Positions 24,629 to 36,283 of a stretch of DNA of 64,000 bases are shown here, piece by piece. The translations under genes were made by a program, and so were the position numbers. Origin of the DNA: Trileptium ribeirensis (lineage: Eukaryota; Nematoda; Enoplea; Enoplida; Thoracostomopsidae). The notes under the pieces are model-generated. The model was not told where the DNA came from and made no database searches. It worked only from the letters and a program-made list of their open reading frames with translations. The DNA lies in the NCBI GenBank assembly GCA_030248225.1, contig JASANE010028061.1, positions 57,296 to 121,295 of the forward strand. The letters are read 5' to 3'. Within the stretch, counting starts at the first letter, position 1; each line of letters starts with the position of its first letter.

Positions 24629-25297
24629 TGTTTGGGCCGTAAACGCCCATATCATCCAATACGGGGTGAAATTAAAGTACAGGCACTCTTTGTAATACCA
24701 AGGGTTTATGATTTTTTGCTGAAGAGTGCAGTCCACAAATAAGCGCGTCGATCGAAATTTGTGTTCGACTAAATTTTATTTAATCACAATCTTTCGAAAT
24801 TTCATTTTATTGCAATCGATCGAAATTTCATTTCATTGCAATCGATCGAAATTTCGTGTAATCGAATCTTAATCGAATTTTCTTGACTTATTTTTGTATA
24901 ATTGTATGACACTCTTCATTTTAAGGACAACCAGCACAAAAGATCGCGCTTCCTCCACCGCTGCATTATCTTATGGGAGGGATGTGGCGTGTTGTCTATC
25001 TATATTTCACTGCAGGGTGGGGGCATTTTGTTCAACAATACGTTAAGGACGTCCGAAAACGCATCATGACATACTTTTATTATGAATATGCTTAACTGTA
25101 GAGTAAATTCATACTCTGAAGACAGCTACATACATATTTTTTGAATTTTTTGGTTCCTTTCGGTTAAACACGGATGTTCCAGTTGTTGTTGAAATATGGA
25201 TTGAAATTTTTACCAAATTTCGATTAATAGAAATTTCAAGCGATTTTGACTTTGGGTCTAGTACCATAAAATTGAAGCTTATAAAATATTGTTCAGT
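24629..25297. other. Intron 6 segment, no gene
   Basis: TTTCGAT/ATCGAAA motifs recur between about 24750 and 24870 (AATCGATCGAAATTTC repeated). Nothing else was recognised. Confidence 0.5.
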
Positions 25298-25790
25298 TTC
25301 GCTTATGCATGAGTCCACTTTAAGTTTGTACACCTGGGTTGTTCTTTTGTCAACTCAGTTCACGATCGTAAAAGCGATGAACGCCAACAAATCATCAAGA
25401 TTTTCCCTTATATTTGCGTACACGATTTGGGATGCAGCAACGCGTAGGCGCTGTTCGCGGTCACTATTTTGCGATTTAGGTTCGCATTTGGCTGACCGCG
25501 TACAAGAGAAAATGGGATTACCAATCGCGTTTTTTCTCGTATGATATAACACACAAATAGACCGCGAACATAGCTGTCTGATTCAGAATGTCATTTGATG
25601 AACGCGGACAAACATGCCATATAAGCAAATCTGCGCGAACGCAAATTCCATTCGTACATCACGGAGCCCATGTTCGCGTTCACAAAATTGTGAACACCAA
25701 TAGGTAAAATGTGAACTCGAATTTCTGCTCTATCTGTTTGTGATTTTGACAAAAGAACAACCGTGGTGCACGCACATAAAGTGGATACAC
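25298..25790. repeat. Inverted repeat related to the 19203 hairpin
   Basis: The left side TTCGCTTATGCATGAGTCCA, then GTTGTTCTTTTGTCAA, resembles the flank of the 19203 element (TTCACTTATGCGTGACCC, then TAGTTCTTTTGTTCAGGA). The right side TTGACAAAAGAACAACC with TAAAGTGGATAC is the complement of the left arm. A 'GATCGTAAAAGCGATGAACG' phrase matches the 19203 arm. It is more decayed than that copy. Confidence 0.6.
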
Positions 25791-26474
25791 ACAATAAACA
25801 AATTTCGAATTGATTAAACCACGTTTCGATCGACAGCGATTGCACTTATTTCTAGCTGTTAGTGTATAATTGCATAGAACTATGTTATTCATCGCATTAC
25901 TTGTTTGTATTTTGTCACGTAGATGTTGATTAGCTTAGCGAATACTCTTAGCAAAACAATTTGAAAATGATTATTATCACATTATTTGTGGACAGAATTA
26001 AAGTGTCAAGTGCAATGTTGCTGACTTTCCCAAACTGCATCAGATGTATCGGGGGACCAGAACTGGTAGGCGATATTATGTTCGGTTTCCCAGCTGAACT
26101 TTGGGACTGAAAAACGCTAAAATCGTATAAATGGTCGATTTACAGTAAATATACAATAATAACAAACATACATTATATAGTGAAACCCTATAAATTAAGG
26201 ACAATTATACAGGTTTTTTAACCCCGCAGGACAGAAATTTTGTTTATATATAGATTGTTTAGTTTTATAAGGAAAAATTGGCAAATTTTTTGCTTCGCAG
26301 AGAAACATTGGCCTATGTTTCAGTCGCAGAAAAATACCTTGGGGGAAGGTGGCTAAACTGGGTGAAGCCAGAAATACCTGGGGAGGCCTAAATACCTAGG
26401 TTCCCCTCCGTGGGAAAGCCAGCACTGTGTCTTATGTCTAGACTATAATATTAGCATGACTTTGTGTAATACTA
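25791..26474. other. Intron 6 segment, no gene
   Basis: It is AT-rich. A short G-rich patch at about 26340-26420 (ACCTGGGGAGGCC, then TCCGTGGGAAAGCCAG) resembles the ends of the CTGG foldback family, but its partner end is not clear. Confidence 0.45.
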
Positions 26475-26620
26475 CAGTGCTCGCCACAATTGACTGTCGC
26501 CTTCCGAGTGAGCAAGCAACGATCGAACAAAAAACAAAGTAACAAATTTCATAATATTTATTTTCCGACGAGCAAGCGAGCGAACAACGAGCGAGCAGCT
26601 GTCAACTGTGACAAGTACTG
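26475..26620. mobile_element. 146-bp MITE ending 14 bp before an exon
   Basis: The left end CAGTGCTCGCCACAATTGAC pairs with the right end GTCAACTGTGACAAGTACTG. TA flanks both sides (26473-26474 and 26621-26622). The 3' splice site of the next exon is at 26634, so the insertion brought foreign sequence to within 14 bp of the acceptor AG. Confidence 0.75.
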
Positions 26621-26634
26621 TAAAATCTTTTAAG

Positions 26635-26746
26635 GCAAACTGGCGCAACGAAAGGCATTACGGACACCGTAAAGGCCAGCACATGGGCAGCTAAAGCCGG
26701 AGAATGCAAAACATCAGTTGCAACACAAACGTCAAGCTCTGCCGAG
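26635..26746 (+). CDS. LARP4-like protein, 112-bp exon
   Basis: The acceptor CTTTTAAG ends at 26634 and donor GTAGGT starts at 26747. The first base completes an Arg codon from the AG left by the previous exon. The peptide QTGATKGITDTVKASTWAAK continues to TSSSAE and leaves in phase 0. The pyrimidine tract is short because a MITE lies directly upstream. Splice-site strength is therefore modest, but the frame is consistent at both ends. Confidence 0.65.
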
Positions 26747-27522
26747 GTAGGTATTACCTGCATACTGGTTTTGTATGAACAGGTGGTAACAAATGCGCAT
26801 AACTTTGTAGTGACAAAAATTATGGTCATACATGTAAGTTATATTTTTCTTAACAAATGCGACAACTCATGGGTTCAATAGTGTTTTTCAAAGAACTAAT
26901 GTCTAGCAGTTAATTTATAATTTCTTATAACTTGATGGTAACAAATGATATAAATTAATCTGACCTCTCCACGGAGGACGAGTGCTCCAGAATATTCGAG
27001 CAGCGGCAACCTCAGGTCATGACCCGTTAAATTTTGGCTTCCCGCAGGCTGGACACAGTGTCACGTATTTTATCATGACATAAAAAATAATCGCTTTAAA
27101 CAAAAAGGTTATACCAAAGTTTAATATTGCTGCTTCGACTTTCTTTTATTCATGATACTTTATTGAAGCGGTGTCTGCTAAAATACGCAAATACTATTAT
27201 GGGGAAATTTGGTGAGTTGGGATATTTCTGAATTTCATGGTTTGAAATACAAATTAAAAATATTGTTGGGACAATGAAAAGTGCTTTTCGTTAATTTTAC
27301 CCTTTAGGTATGAAAGACTTACATCACAGTACACTGTATGAGACTGAATTACACAAAGTATGCGTGTTCTGATCTTATGGAGTAATGTGTCATCTTAGAT
27401 CTATTTTCTATTAGTACTTTTGGTTATCATGAAAAATGCTTAAGCTTAATATTTTTGTCTTTTTAACTTTTCTATGTACTACATTTCAGCCACATCATTA
27501 TGTAGATTTGTCCTGTTGTATT

Positions 27523-27832
27523 CCAACCAATTCAGGCATACTCTCAGCCTTAATTATTGGTAAACACTGGGAGCAAAAAACAAAGCAGTGGCTGTCAAAC
27601 AGTTAACAGTGCTGTCGCCAACATAAAAGCATCTGCTCTAACGGCTAATAATAAAGAACCTGTGTCGGATTCAACTGCACCCCTATCGGAGTTAAAAGTT
27701 CAAACAACGATACCTACCACTTGTACAGCTAATGATTCTGGATGTAAGAAAGTCGGTCTTAGGAGCAGTGTTCCTTGTTCTGATACCAACCAATTCAGGC
27801 ATACTCTCAGCCTTAATTATTGGTAAACACTG
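27523..27832 (+). pseudogene. Intronic copy of part of the next exon, flanked by 47-bp direct repeats
   Basis: About 223 bp (roughly 27565-27788) match 28546-28768 of the downstream exon with two substitutions that I can see (G/A in CATCTGCTC and in AGGAGCAGTG). The insert is bounded on both sides by the same 47-bp intron sequence (27523-27569 and 27786-27832), beginning CCAACCAATTCAGGC and ending GGTAAACACTG. The edges show short shared sequence with the exon: CACTGGGAGC on the left and GATACC on the right. The copy keeps the exon's reading frame but has no clear acceptor of its own and probably is not an exon. Confidence 0.85.
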
Positions 27833-28483
27833 CTCCAGAGTGTGCAAAAATGGTACCATGGATTAATGCGGTCTGGTTTTTGAAATAGGCTTTTGTGTGC
27901 TACGACTCTCTTAAAAATAAATTAATCTTTTTAATTATATTTTATGCATTGTTTTCAGAACAAGCAAAACAAACTGCTTCGTACGTATAAATAAGTCATT
28001 ACTTTTATTTTTACCACGATCACTTCCTGATGGGATATTTACAAATTTTCAGAAATCAGATAATATATATCATTTTCCAATTCGATCCTCGTTCTTTATA
28101 AGCCTTTGATCACATATCTCAATTGCCTTGTTGCCAGAAAAAATTGTCTTCCATTTCGCACTTATTGCATCATAACATTATAGTCGTTTATCAAATGGGT
28201 GTGCGTGCCTTTGATTGCCACTGTCGTGACTTTCATAGTATTTGCGGCTTGAAAACTGTATCATTTTATTGGAAGCGCTGGACGTTTTCATGCAGCACGC
28301 TAACATTAAAGTAAATGATGTCTTAACGGTATTGATTTTGTGGGCAATTTGTGATGAATTTTTTCAATAATTATCATAATGTTGGTACGCAAACTGACAT
28401 TTCCGTGTAAAAATTTTCGGCTCAACATGTTTTATTATAACGAAACCATAATTAAAGTTCTGCTTATTTTACCAGTTTTTTAG
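27833..28483 (+). other. Remainder of intron 7
   Basis: It is AT-rich and ends TTTTTTAG before the exon. No other feature was recognised. Confidence 0.55.
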
Positions 28484-29346
28484 ATATCCGAAGGGTCCAG
28501 CAAGTCTACAAGAAGTCATAATCACAACCAGGTTCTAGGAAGTAGCACTGGGAGCAAAAAACAAAGCAGTGGCTGTCAAACAGTTAACAGTGCTGTCGCC
28601 AACATAAAAGCATCTACTCTAACGGCTAATAATAAAGAACCTGTGTCGGATTCAACTGCACCCCTATCGGAGTTAAAAGTTCAAACAACGATACCTACCA
28701 CTTGTACAGCTAATGATTCTGGATGTAAGAAAGTCGGTCTTAGGAACAGTGTTCCTTGTTCTGATACCGCTGTAATTGACGCTGAAAGCGATGTTCAAGG
28801 TAGCAGTCAATTGAACACGGCGAGTAAACGTCTGAGCTACGCCGAAATGGCGCAGCGTAATAAGGATCGTCTACTGCTACAACAACAACGAGGTGGCAGT
28901 ATGAATGGACAGACAGCGCACGGTCAGCAAACACAGCTTCATCAATTGTCAGCCAAAAAATCTGAAGTTGATGACTATTCACCAGCACAGGCGGATGTGA
29001 ATAACAATAACACTGCAGCAGTTAAGCACAAGGACAACACTGCAGCTGTTGTTGATCGAAACGCCCACATTTCGTCCAGTAGCAACGAAGCAAGCGCTCG
29101 TGACATGTCACAAACAAAAGATGGATCCTCGATAATAGGATCACCAAGGAACGACAAATTTAACCAGCACAAAGTTAGTGAAGGTTCAGTTGCAGCTACT
29201 CAGCGAGTTGGTAACGGAGCAATTTATGGGACATCGCCAGGGAATAGCAAAAATATTCAGCTTAGGGCAACAGCTGCTGGAGGGCGGAGCGCAAAGATTC
29301 CACCAAGGGATATCCCTCCACCGTCAACACCGTCGTCGGCAAATTG
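28484..29346 (+). CDS. LARP4-like protein, exon with LSYAEMAQ block
   Basis: The acceptor TTTTTTAG ends at 28483 and the donor GTAAGA starts at 29347. It has 287 codons plus two bases. It starts ISEGSSKSTRSHNHN. At 28829-28855 it encodes KRLSYAEMAQRNKDRLL. Vertebrate LARP4 proteins carry a near-identical RKLSYAEVCQK block in the C-terminal region, which with the FPPLP block places this gene in the LARP4/LARP4B family. A Gln-rich and Asn-rich stretch follows, and the exon ends near GGRSAKIPPRDIPPPSTPSS. If the intron is not removed, the frame stops at TAA two codons later. Part of this exon is duplicated in the preceding intron. Confidence 0.85.
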
Positions 29347-29742
29347 GTAAGATTTATAGTAGCATTGTTAGCAAACAGCAGTACACTGCATCTAATCCTA
29401 TTATTAGTATCTCGCTTGCCAAGAAGAAACGGAGCGAGCATCATTTATAAGTAATCATTTTGTATAATTATTTGTAACAGGCTGCGTTTGATAGATATAA
29501 AACCCTAAAATATGTAGAACCCTTAACTCATTGAAGAACTTAAAACTTCGTCGACTCTAAACCCTGGAAAACAACTTACAACTTATGAAGTGTATGTGCT
29601 GGTCTCTATATAGCCAAACCATCGCATTGCGCTTACAGAAAAACCGATCTAATAGACCAATCTTGATGCCTTGCACGCAATACATAACCGAACAAATGAA
29701 AACACACATTTTGGAAATCAGGTCCGCATATCTAGTAAACCC

Positions 29743-30338
29743 GGTTCTTTTCATTATCCCCAGCCCGCATTTGCCCCAAAATTTTCAGATTCTGGGAATT
29801 TTTTGTATTTTTGTGATCCTCGAGACCTCCCCTGATCGTTTTGGCCAAAAATTCGAATTTTTAAAATTTTAGATTTTTTTCGGGTCCCAAGAGTCCCCCT
29901 AGTGAACCCAAAAATTTTTTTCTTAAAAATTGGATTTTTACCCATCTTTCGACGCGGCTTGACTAGCGGTTATTTATAACGGCATCCGATAAAAGTATCC
30001 TAAGTTATGGCCAAAAACTGTTCAATTGCTGAGCCTGTCAGCCGTTGATATTTTTGGCCATAATTTAGGATCCAGGTACTGGATCCCGTTAAAAATATCA
30101 CCTTTCGATTTAGCTCGTCAGGCCGTATCGAATAGTGGGTAACATCTAATTTTTAAGAAATTTTTTTTCGGTTTCAAGGGGGGGGACCCTTGGGACCCAA
30201 AAAAATCTAAAATTTTAAAAAATCCATTTTTTGATCGAAATGATCAGGGGTGGCCTCGAGGATCACAAAAATACCAAAATTTCCAGAATCTGACCATTTT
30301 TGGACAAACGCGGGCTGGGGGGATAATGGAAAAGAACC
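29743..30338. mobile_element. Foldback transposon (GGTTCTTTTC ends), copy 1
   Basis: It starts GGTTCTTTTCATTATCCCC and ends GGATAATGGAAAAGAACC, and is flanked by a perfect 8-bp duplication GTAAACCC (29735-29742 and 30339-30346). Almost the whole 596 bp is self-complementary; for example CCTCGAGACCTCCCCTGATC against GATCAGGGGTGGCCTCGAGG. No protein is encoded. A second copy is at 50768-51352. The 8-bp duplication fits hAT or P-type integration. Confidence 0.9.
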
Positions 30339-31350
30339 GTAAACCCATCAATCCCCGTGAAAAGATATGACATAGCCAAGTTGGCCTCTGGATAAGAAAA
30401 CCATTGGATTTGATAACGTAACAGACACTCATTTTAAGCTAAAAAGGCGCAATCACATGCCGAAATGTGAAAAATCAGTTCTGACGACGAACCATATTGG
30501 GGTCCACAGCGGCCCAGGTAGTGGTCCCACAAAAAAGTGTTGTCAGCAAAGTTGTAGAATTCAATAAACTTATTCTGAGCGGTGGTGTCCGTTTTCGACG
30601 CGAAGCCTGTGTCGTGAGACGTGGGCTGCGAAACAGTAACCGCATGGCTAGATTTGACAAGGAACCCTTAAAAACCTGTTTTTGCCATTTTGGCCGCGAT
30701 GATGGAGTTGGAGCTGTTCAAAGCCGATCAAATACTTATTTAATACCACTATGTTTCACTGTTACGTTGTTCGATTCTTTATAGCTCCAAAATCTGAAAA
30801 AAAAACTATGCTGGGAAAATCAAATCATTCTTAGCGGGTCATTTCATGAAACCGTGTACTTTTGAAACACCATTTTTTGAAGCCAAAATGAAACGTTTTC
30901 GTACGTACATTGTCTAGACCTCTTCCGACATAAAAACCCTGAATTTTTCAAATATCGATGTCTCTATGCAAAACGAGCTACCTGAAGCCTGCTACAGGGG
31001 TCGCAAAGGTACCCTGGAGGTCAAATTTTAATCCGAAATAAGTCATTATTCTGTAGGTAACGCCATGACATGTGAACCGTGGTCTGTTTGAATGCAAGTC
31101 GGACCAAAATGGTCACGGTCAAGTCATTTGGAGGACTTGCGACCTAAAATTGGTGCAGCTAGGGCCCTTTTATGGTTAAAAATCGACCAATCTAGAACAA
31201 GCCTGTCGCAGAAGTTTTTCTAGCGCAACGGAAACAGCACCTACAGATACCATTTTATGCTCGCAAGCCAACCATGAGCTGGGGATGTCCGACAAAAAAT
31301 TTCAGGCAGATCCTTAGGCCTTGTAAAAATTGGCACCCCGATATGTGTTA

Positions 31351-31434
31351 GTCGGGGGGCTACACCTGAGGTCGGGGGGGGGGCTACACCTCAGGTCGGG
31401 GGGGGCTACACCTCAGGTCGGGGGGGGCTACACC
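31351..31434 (+). repeat. G-rich minisatellite, about 24-bp unit
   Basis: Four units of GTCGGGGGG...CTACACCTCAG occur in tandem with G-runs of 6 to 11. Further isolated units lie near 31735 and 31895. G-quadruplex formation on the + strand is plausible. The 72-codon frame across it is a repeat artefact. Confidence 0.75.
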
Positions 31435-32835
31435 TTCCTACAACATACATTGCGTGAAACATTGGCTACTTCTAGAGATTCTAGATTTATTTTAACACGG
31501 TGTTGCTGTAAAACAAACACAATTGATGTATGGTTAGCTTACATTTAGGTGATGATACCAAGGACGATGCGAAGAATAGATGTGCGGGCAGGCAGAAGGG
31601 TTCCCCAGCTACCCAGCACGGCCCCATATCATGGTGCAATGATGATGAACTTATATACTAATTGTATAATATATGTATAATAACTTCTTGCCACATTCGG
31701 TTTCTCTTCAATTTCTGACGGTGGGGGGGAGGCTACCGGTCGGGGCTACACGTCAGGTCGGGTGGAGGGTGCTACATTTTCATTAAAAAATTTTAATACA
31801 TGGGTCGATTCTAGTGGGGCGTTACTATGTTTCTATATCCGGCCTATTGTAAAACTGTATGTGAAATTTGGCTTTTTTAAATTTAATTTTCGGTAGGTCG
31901 GGGGGGCACATTTTGCATACCCCATTTTTGGCACCTTATGACCTTCGACCTCATAATCAAACAACCCATTCACAGACGCTGATATTCTTTTTTCAATAAC
32001 ACCTGTACTGATTACGATTACCGTTATATAGCATTTTTGGCGCTAGTGCACTTTGACTTTATTTACCAGCGTATGCAAGCTGCCAGATTTCACCTTGGTC
32101 AGGGCTCTACATGTCACGAAAAATTTTTTTGGAAGCTTGACGTCAGCTTCAGTGTCGATGCTTACTCCCACGTTTTTCCGGAAAAATTAGCAAATACCAA
32201 AGGATCACAGTGAAATGAAATACACACATATGTATCACGTGCTGGCAATACGGCGAACGTTTATAGTGGGACATGTGTTTTTGGCTTCATTTGGCCAACC
32301 CGGGTTGAAGGCCTCTGGCACCTGCCATATTAGGGGTACAGAGGTCCACCATACCTCATTATGACCGTCGGACATGCTATTACTACATCGCACAGAGACA
32401 TTAAATTTCCTTCCAAAATAACGGTGCAATGGGCCAAAACGTGCTGATGTAGCCCCCCATTAATGACATGGTTTCGTGAAATTACCCTAGCTCAAAACCA
32501 GAAAACAACGTCTTTATACCAATTAAAAATTCTTGCTTATTGGACAATAATACTCCGATGATTACGGCTGCAGCTTGCCTCAGTATACCATATCACAAAA
32601 AATTACGACTAAAATTATTAAATTAACAAAATGACTTCGTTAATCTACGTAACAAAACCTGCTGGAGCTCACAGACTAAAGGGCACATCGTTATTACTTT
32701 TGCTATCAAACAAAAAATTTAATCGTCCATTCACCTCAAGATAAGTTATGTACTATGACAGCCACAGACAAAAAAAAGACATTTCCCACGATTTCCCCCT
32801 AACGCCCCCAGTAGAAACTCCCCAACTTAATGAAT

Positions 32836-34242
32836 AATGTGATAAGAAACGGCAGATTGTCTACATAACAGAATGCTTATTAATGATACATAACAAAACG
32901 CTTATTAATAAATATATGAATAAATCTGTAATATTTATTTTTTTATACTTAGTTGCACAGCATTTATGACTTATAATATTTTGAAATAGTGTGTGTGTTG
33001 GAAAGCTACCGTCGCGGACAAAAATAAGAGGATATAAATAAGGAACGTTAGAACATTCATTGAGAATCGAACTTAAACATAAACAAAATTTAATCGTATT
33101 TTATAGCGAATATTTTGCGTTTGTTTATAAAGGAACGTAAACGCACACTAACGTTGTAACGCTCGTTTATAAACGAACGTTGTTGCGTTGGTTTTTTGTG
33201 CAATTGGCCATGACTGTCCATTTTAATTGGAAATTTAAAATGGTATGGTGTAGCCGTTTTGCCAACGCTAACAATCATGAATCGTTGTTTCCGGGATTTT
33301 TATGGGAGAAGGATGATTTACTCTTCGTGGCCCCTGGAGACGTAAAATTTTCGTTTTTGACGACCACAAGTTTCTTTTCCCACAATTTTTGCCAATGTTC
33401 CTTCAATAAATATAACCAATTTTTGCCTTTTTGCCACATTTTTGCCAAAATTTTTTAATATTTGCAAAAGTCATGGCTTTGACCCTTAGTTACGGCTTCC
33501 CCACTCCCTTATTAGGGATCAGAGCTGACCCATGGTCTCCGAGCGCTCAAAGGCCCAAAACCCTGGTTTTGTATTCAGATAGGCTGTGTGCGACTATTTG
33601 CATATGTATATTATATAAAATTTTAAAAATTTACCGTTTGTGCCAAGCGAGTATATAAGGATTAGTATAAAAGGACACGTCGTTACACTCTAATGTTCGC
33701 CAGTGTCACAGTACTCGCACAATTTTTATTGACCGCTCCTTCCTTGTTGTTTGCACCTTGCTCGTGGCAAAAAAAATTATTTTGAATTTTTACAATTGAT
33801 GGTTGCCTGTTCGCTGTAACGCCACCGTCGCAGTCATATTATATGGTGAGTACTAACTGCAGAAGCTACCGGTGTTTTCAGAACTACCCTTGTTTGTGGT
33901 GATGCTGGCAGACCTTCAGTTTTAAGGGAGGCCGTTGTGCAATTACCACACTCAAAACTGGAGATTTAACTTACTCAACCTTAAAACTGCGGTTAGTGTA
34001 CTTTAACATCGTTGGAAAGCCTTGAGCTAAAGCCGACACCTAACGCCAGTTAACAAAATAGAGTGCAGGAAGGTGTCACTATTGTGTTCTTTAACATCAT
34101 TATAGGAACGCATGGAGGTAACGCCGACACCTAACGCAAGTTAACATTAAAGTGCAGGAAAGTGTTATACTGTTCCGCTATAAACTCTTGGCTGCGTTAG
34201 TAAATTAAGACTAGACGTCTTATTCTAAATTATTATTAACAG
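32836..34242 (+). other. Part of intron 8
   Basis: It contains the MITE at 33009-33216. Two related blocks near 34000-34160 (GCCGACACCTAACGC.AGTTAACA) form a short direct duplication. A CACAGTACTCGCACAA sequence at 33709 may be a solitary MITE end. Confidence 0.5.
33009..33216. mobile_element. MITE of the CAGTCACGGACAAAAAT family
   Basis: The left end CCGTCGCGGACAAAAATAAG follows a TA. The right end is GGCCATGACTG. The interior holds the same GTTCGTTTATAAACGAACGT palindrome type as 22644-22853, so the two are copies of one subfamily. Confidence 0.6.
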
Positions 34243-34341
34243 GCCGAGTCATCGAGCTTCAGCTTGTTTAATGCATCGTGGCGCTCATCCACCACCACCT
34301 CCGCCACTGTCGTCCCATCCGAAATCATATCAATCTAAGAG
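34243..34341 (+). CDS. LARP4-like protein, His/Pro-rich penultimate exon
   Basis: Acceptor TATTAACAG ends at 34242 and donor GTAATC starts at 34342. The first base completes a Trp codon. The peptide reads PSHRASACLMHRGAHPPPPP and continues to SHPKSYQSK, with AG left over (phase 2). If unspliced, the frame stops at TAA (34342-34344), so this could also be a terminal exon. I recognise no family motif; support comes from the splice sites, phase and Pro-rich composition that continue from the previous exon. Confidence 0.65.
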
Positions 34342-34835
34342 GTAATCTATTATCATTGGCAGTGTGCCTAACTTACTTTAATAAATTGTTTTTAGCTAAT
34401 GGAATTGAAGTTGCGGCAATTTTTTGACATTATTTTGAGTCTATGCAAAATTAGAAAATATCTATCATCGATGTTCACTCAACAGTCATTTTTGTCCAAA
34501 CTGTTTATAATTGTTATACTAAGAGTTCTACACTGGCGCATCGTAAATTTACACGGCTTGACTACATTCCGCAGCTTACGCTGCGCATAGATGAATTATG
34601 ATTCATGTTTTTTTCAAGTGTACTATGCAATAAATAATTGAAGTTGATGTAACTGTACCGTACCTGTACATAATACATTATTTGCATACATAGGCATGTA
34701 CGCTTCTCGGGTAGATCGCAAAGTACGCGCCTGAAAGGACTGATGCTCCATCAATATTCGCTCGAAAGACGGCAGTCTGTACTGTATGTCATTTGTAGAG
34801 GCGTTTTGAGAGATATATACATATATCATTGTGTG

Positions 34836-35255
34836 CTGGCCTTTCTGCAGGACCAAAATTTTGCATGTGGAGCTCTGAGCGGGGGGTGCAGCTTCAACCT
34901 CGGAGGAATTAAACATACATGGGGGAATTCTTCCCAGTTTAGCTGGGGGGAACGGTGCCCCCAGGTAAACAGCTGGTTTAATAAATTGCACTTTTTCGTT
35001 TTGTCAAGCATTTACAATATTGTAATCGCTGTTTTTGTTGCATATTTATTATTACTTAAGCACTAAAAAGCGCATTTCTGCAGGCTTCATTTTTCCTGGG
35101 ATTTTGTCATAAGTAGGCAAAAAGGACGATCATTTTTGGGGTGACCTGAAAATACCAAGGGTGCTGCATCAACGCAAAATTTACCTGGTGGACCAGCCGA
35201 AATCCCTGGGAGCTCGAAAATTCTAAGGCCCCCTCTTCGTTCTTGGAGAGACCAG
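34836..35255. mobile_element. Foldback element with CTGG ends
   Basis: It begins CTGGCCTTTCTGCAGGACC and ends GTTCTTGGAGAGACCAG. It has G-rich interior phrases (GGGGGGTGCAGC, CTGGGGGGAACGG) shared with the 14633 element (GCTGGGGGGAACGGT). Internal frames are not genes. Confidence 0.5.
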
Positions 35256-35439
35256 TGTATGTATGCATTTGTAGCAAAATGTCAGCACGGCTCTACAAAT
35301 ACTAGAACGTGGGTAAACCCACGATTGCGCAGCGATGGGTATCACTGTTAGCAAGGGACGTTTATAGTCACAGATGTGTTCGAACGAATCGCATCATCAT
35401 TTTGTCCTGCCTCGAAAACCTTTGTATTCGCAGATTTAA

Positions 35440-36240
35440 CAAAGTACACCATTAGATTGAAGCTCACAAAATTATGCATAAATCAAAGTGTCAGGACATT
35501 CAGTATTATGCGAAAAAGGGTATGTTGGTCACTTATTTTATTCAAATGAAGTATCGAGTTATTTTCAGCAACCTAGAAAATCTTTATATCTAAAAATAGA
35601 AATTGTACCATTACGTTGAAAATCAAGAATCATACATTGCTCAAGGGTAGAGGATGTCCAATGGAATACAGTATCATTCCAAAATCTATATAGGTAACAA
35701 ATATACTTAAATGAATCAATCCATCGTTTTCAACATTCTCAAAAGCTTTTACAACTACAAATGAGCCAAATTATAACATTACGTTGAAAATCACGAGACC
35801 TGTATGAATGAAGGAGGGGGTCCCATAGAATACAGTACGATCTCTGAAATATCGGTCACATCTACAGTCAAATAAATCACTTCATCGTTTTTAGCATCGC
35901 CGGAAAACTCTATACGCACAAATGCAAGAAATTACAACGTTAGCTTGAGGATCACGGAATCTTGTATGGCTCAATGATTGGTTTACCATTGGATACAATT
36001 CCCTTACAAAAAGAGTATATCGGTCATATATATAGCCAAATACATCACTCTATCGTATACAGCATCCCCGAAAACCTTTCTAATAGCATATGCAATAAGA
36101 TATGCCATTACATTGAAAATCACGAAATCTTGCAGTTTTTGGTAGGGACTTTTTGGATTCGGTTCCATGCCGGAAAGGGTACATCGGTCACAGATACGTG
36201 CAAAAAACGAATTGTTTTCAGCATCTTCGAAAATGTTTAT
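35440..36240 (+). repeat. Degenerate tandem repeat, about 158-172 bp, four to five copies
   Basis: 'CATTACGTTGAAAATCA.GA' and variants recur at about 35609, 35779, 35937 and 36106. 'AATACAGTA' with 'TCGGTCACAT' and 'CATCGTTTT.AGCAT' recur between them. Copies are well diverged, indicating an old array. Confidence 0.7.
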
Positions 36241-36255
36241 TGAATTCAGCTCATT

Positions 36256-36283
36256 CCACTCGCTCGCTTCGCTCGCGAGTGGA
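36256..36283. repeat. Short palindrome
   Basis: CCACTCGC, TCGCTTCGCTCG and GCGAGTGG form a near-perfect hairpin. A relative, GGCTCGCAAGCGAGCTTCAC, lies at 37026. Confidence 0.55.

Larger units (their letters stand above)
29490..32835 (+). repeat. Dispersed repeat B, copy 2, interrupted by two insertions
   Basis: It aligns with 4460-5640 in three pieces. The first is 29490-29742 (AACTCATTGAAGAACTTAAAAC, split; then CATTTTGGAAATC). The second is 30339-30735, with CAGCGGCCCAGG followed by TAGTGGTCCCAC, and AAGGAACCCTTAAAAACCTG. The third is about 32672-32835 (GCTATCAAACAAAAAATTTA, then CCCACGATTTCCCCC). The first gap is the foldback element 29743-30338. The second gap, about 1.9 kb, holds unidentified sequence including a G-rich repeat. 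No coding function is visible. Confidence 0.6.

Noticed and set aside
27557..27826. 89-codon frame as a separate exon
   Set aside because: It is the duplicated exon fragment and lacks its own acceptor and donor.
30497..30784. 95-codon frame in dispersed repeat B
   Set aside because: The frame is not kept in the other copy (4460-5640), so it is unlikely to be coding.
34623..35066. Overlapping frames of 107 and 122 codons
   Set aside because: They run across the border of a foldback element and show no domain.
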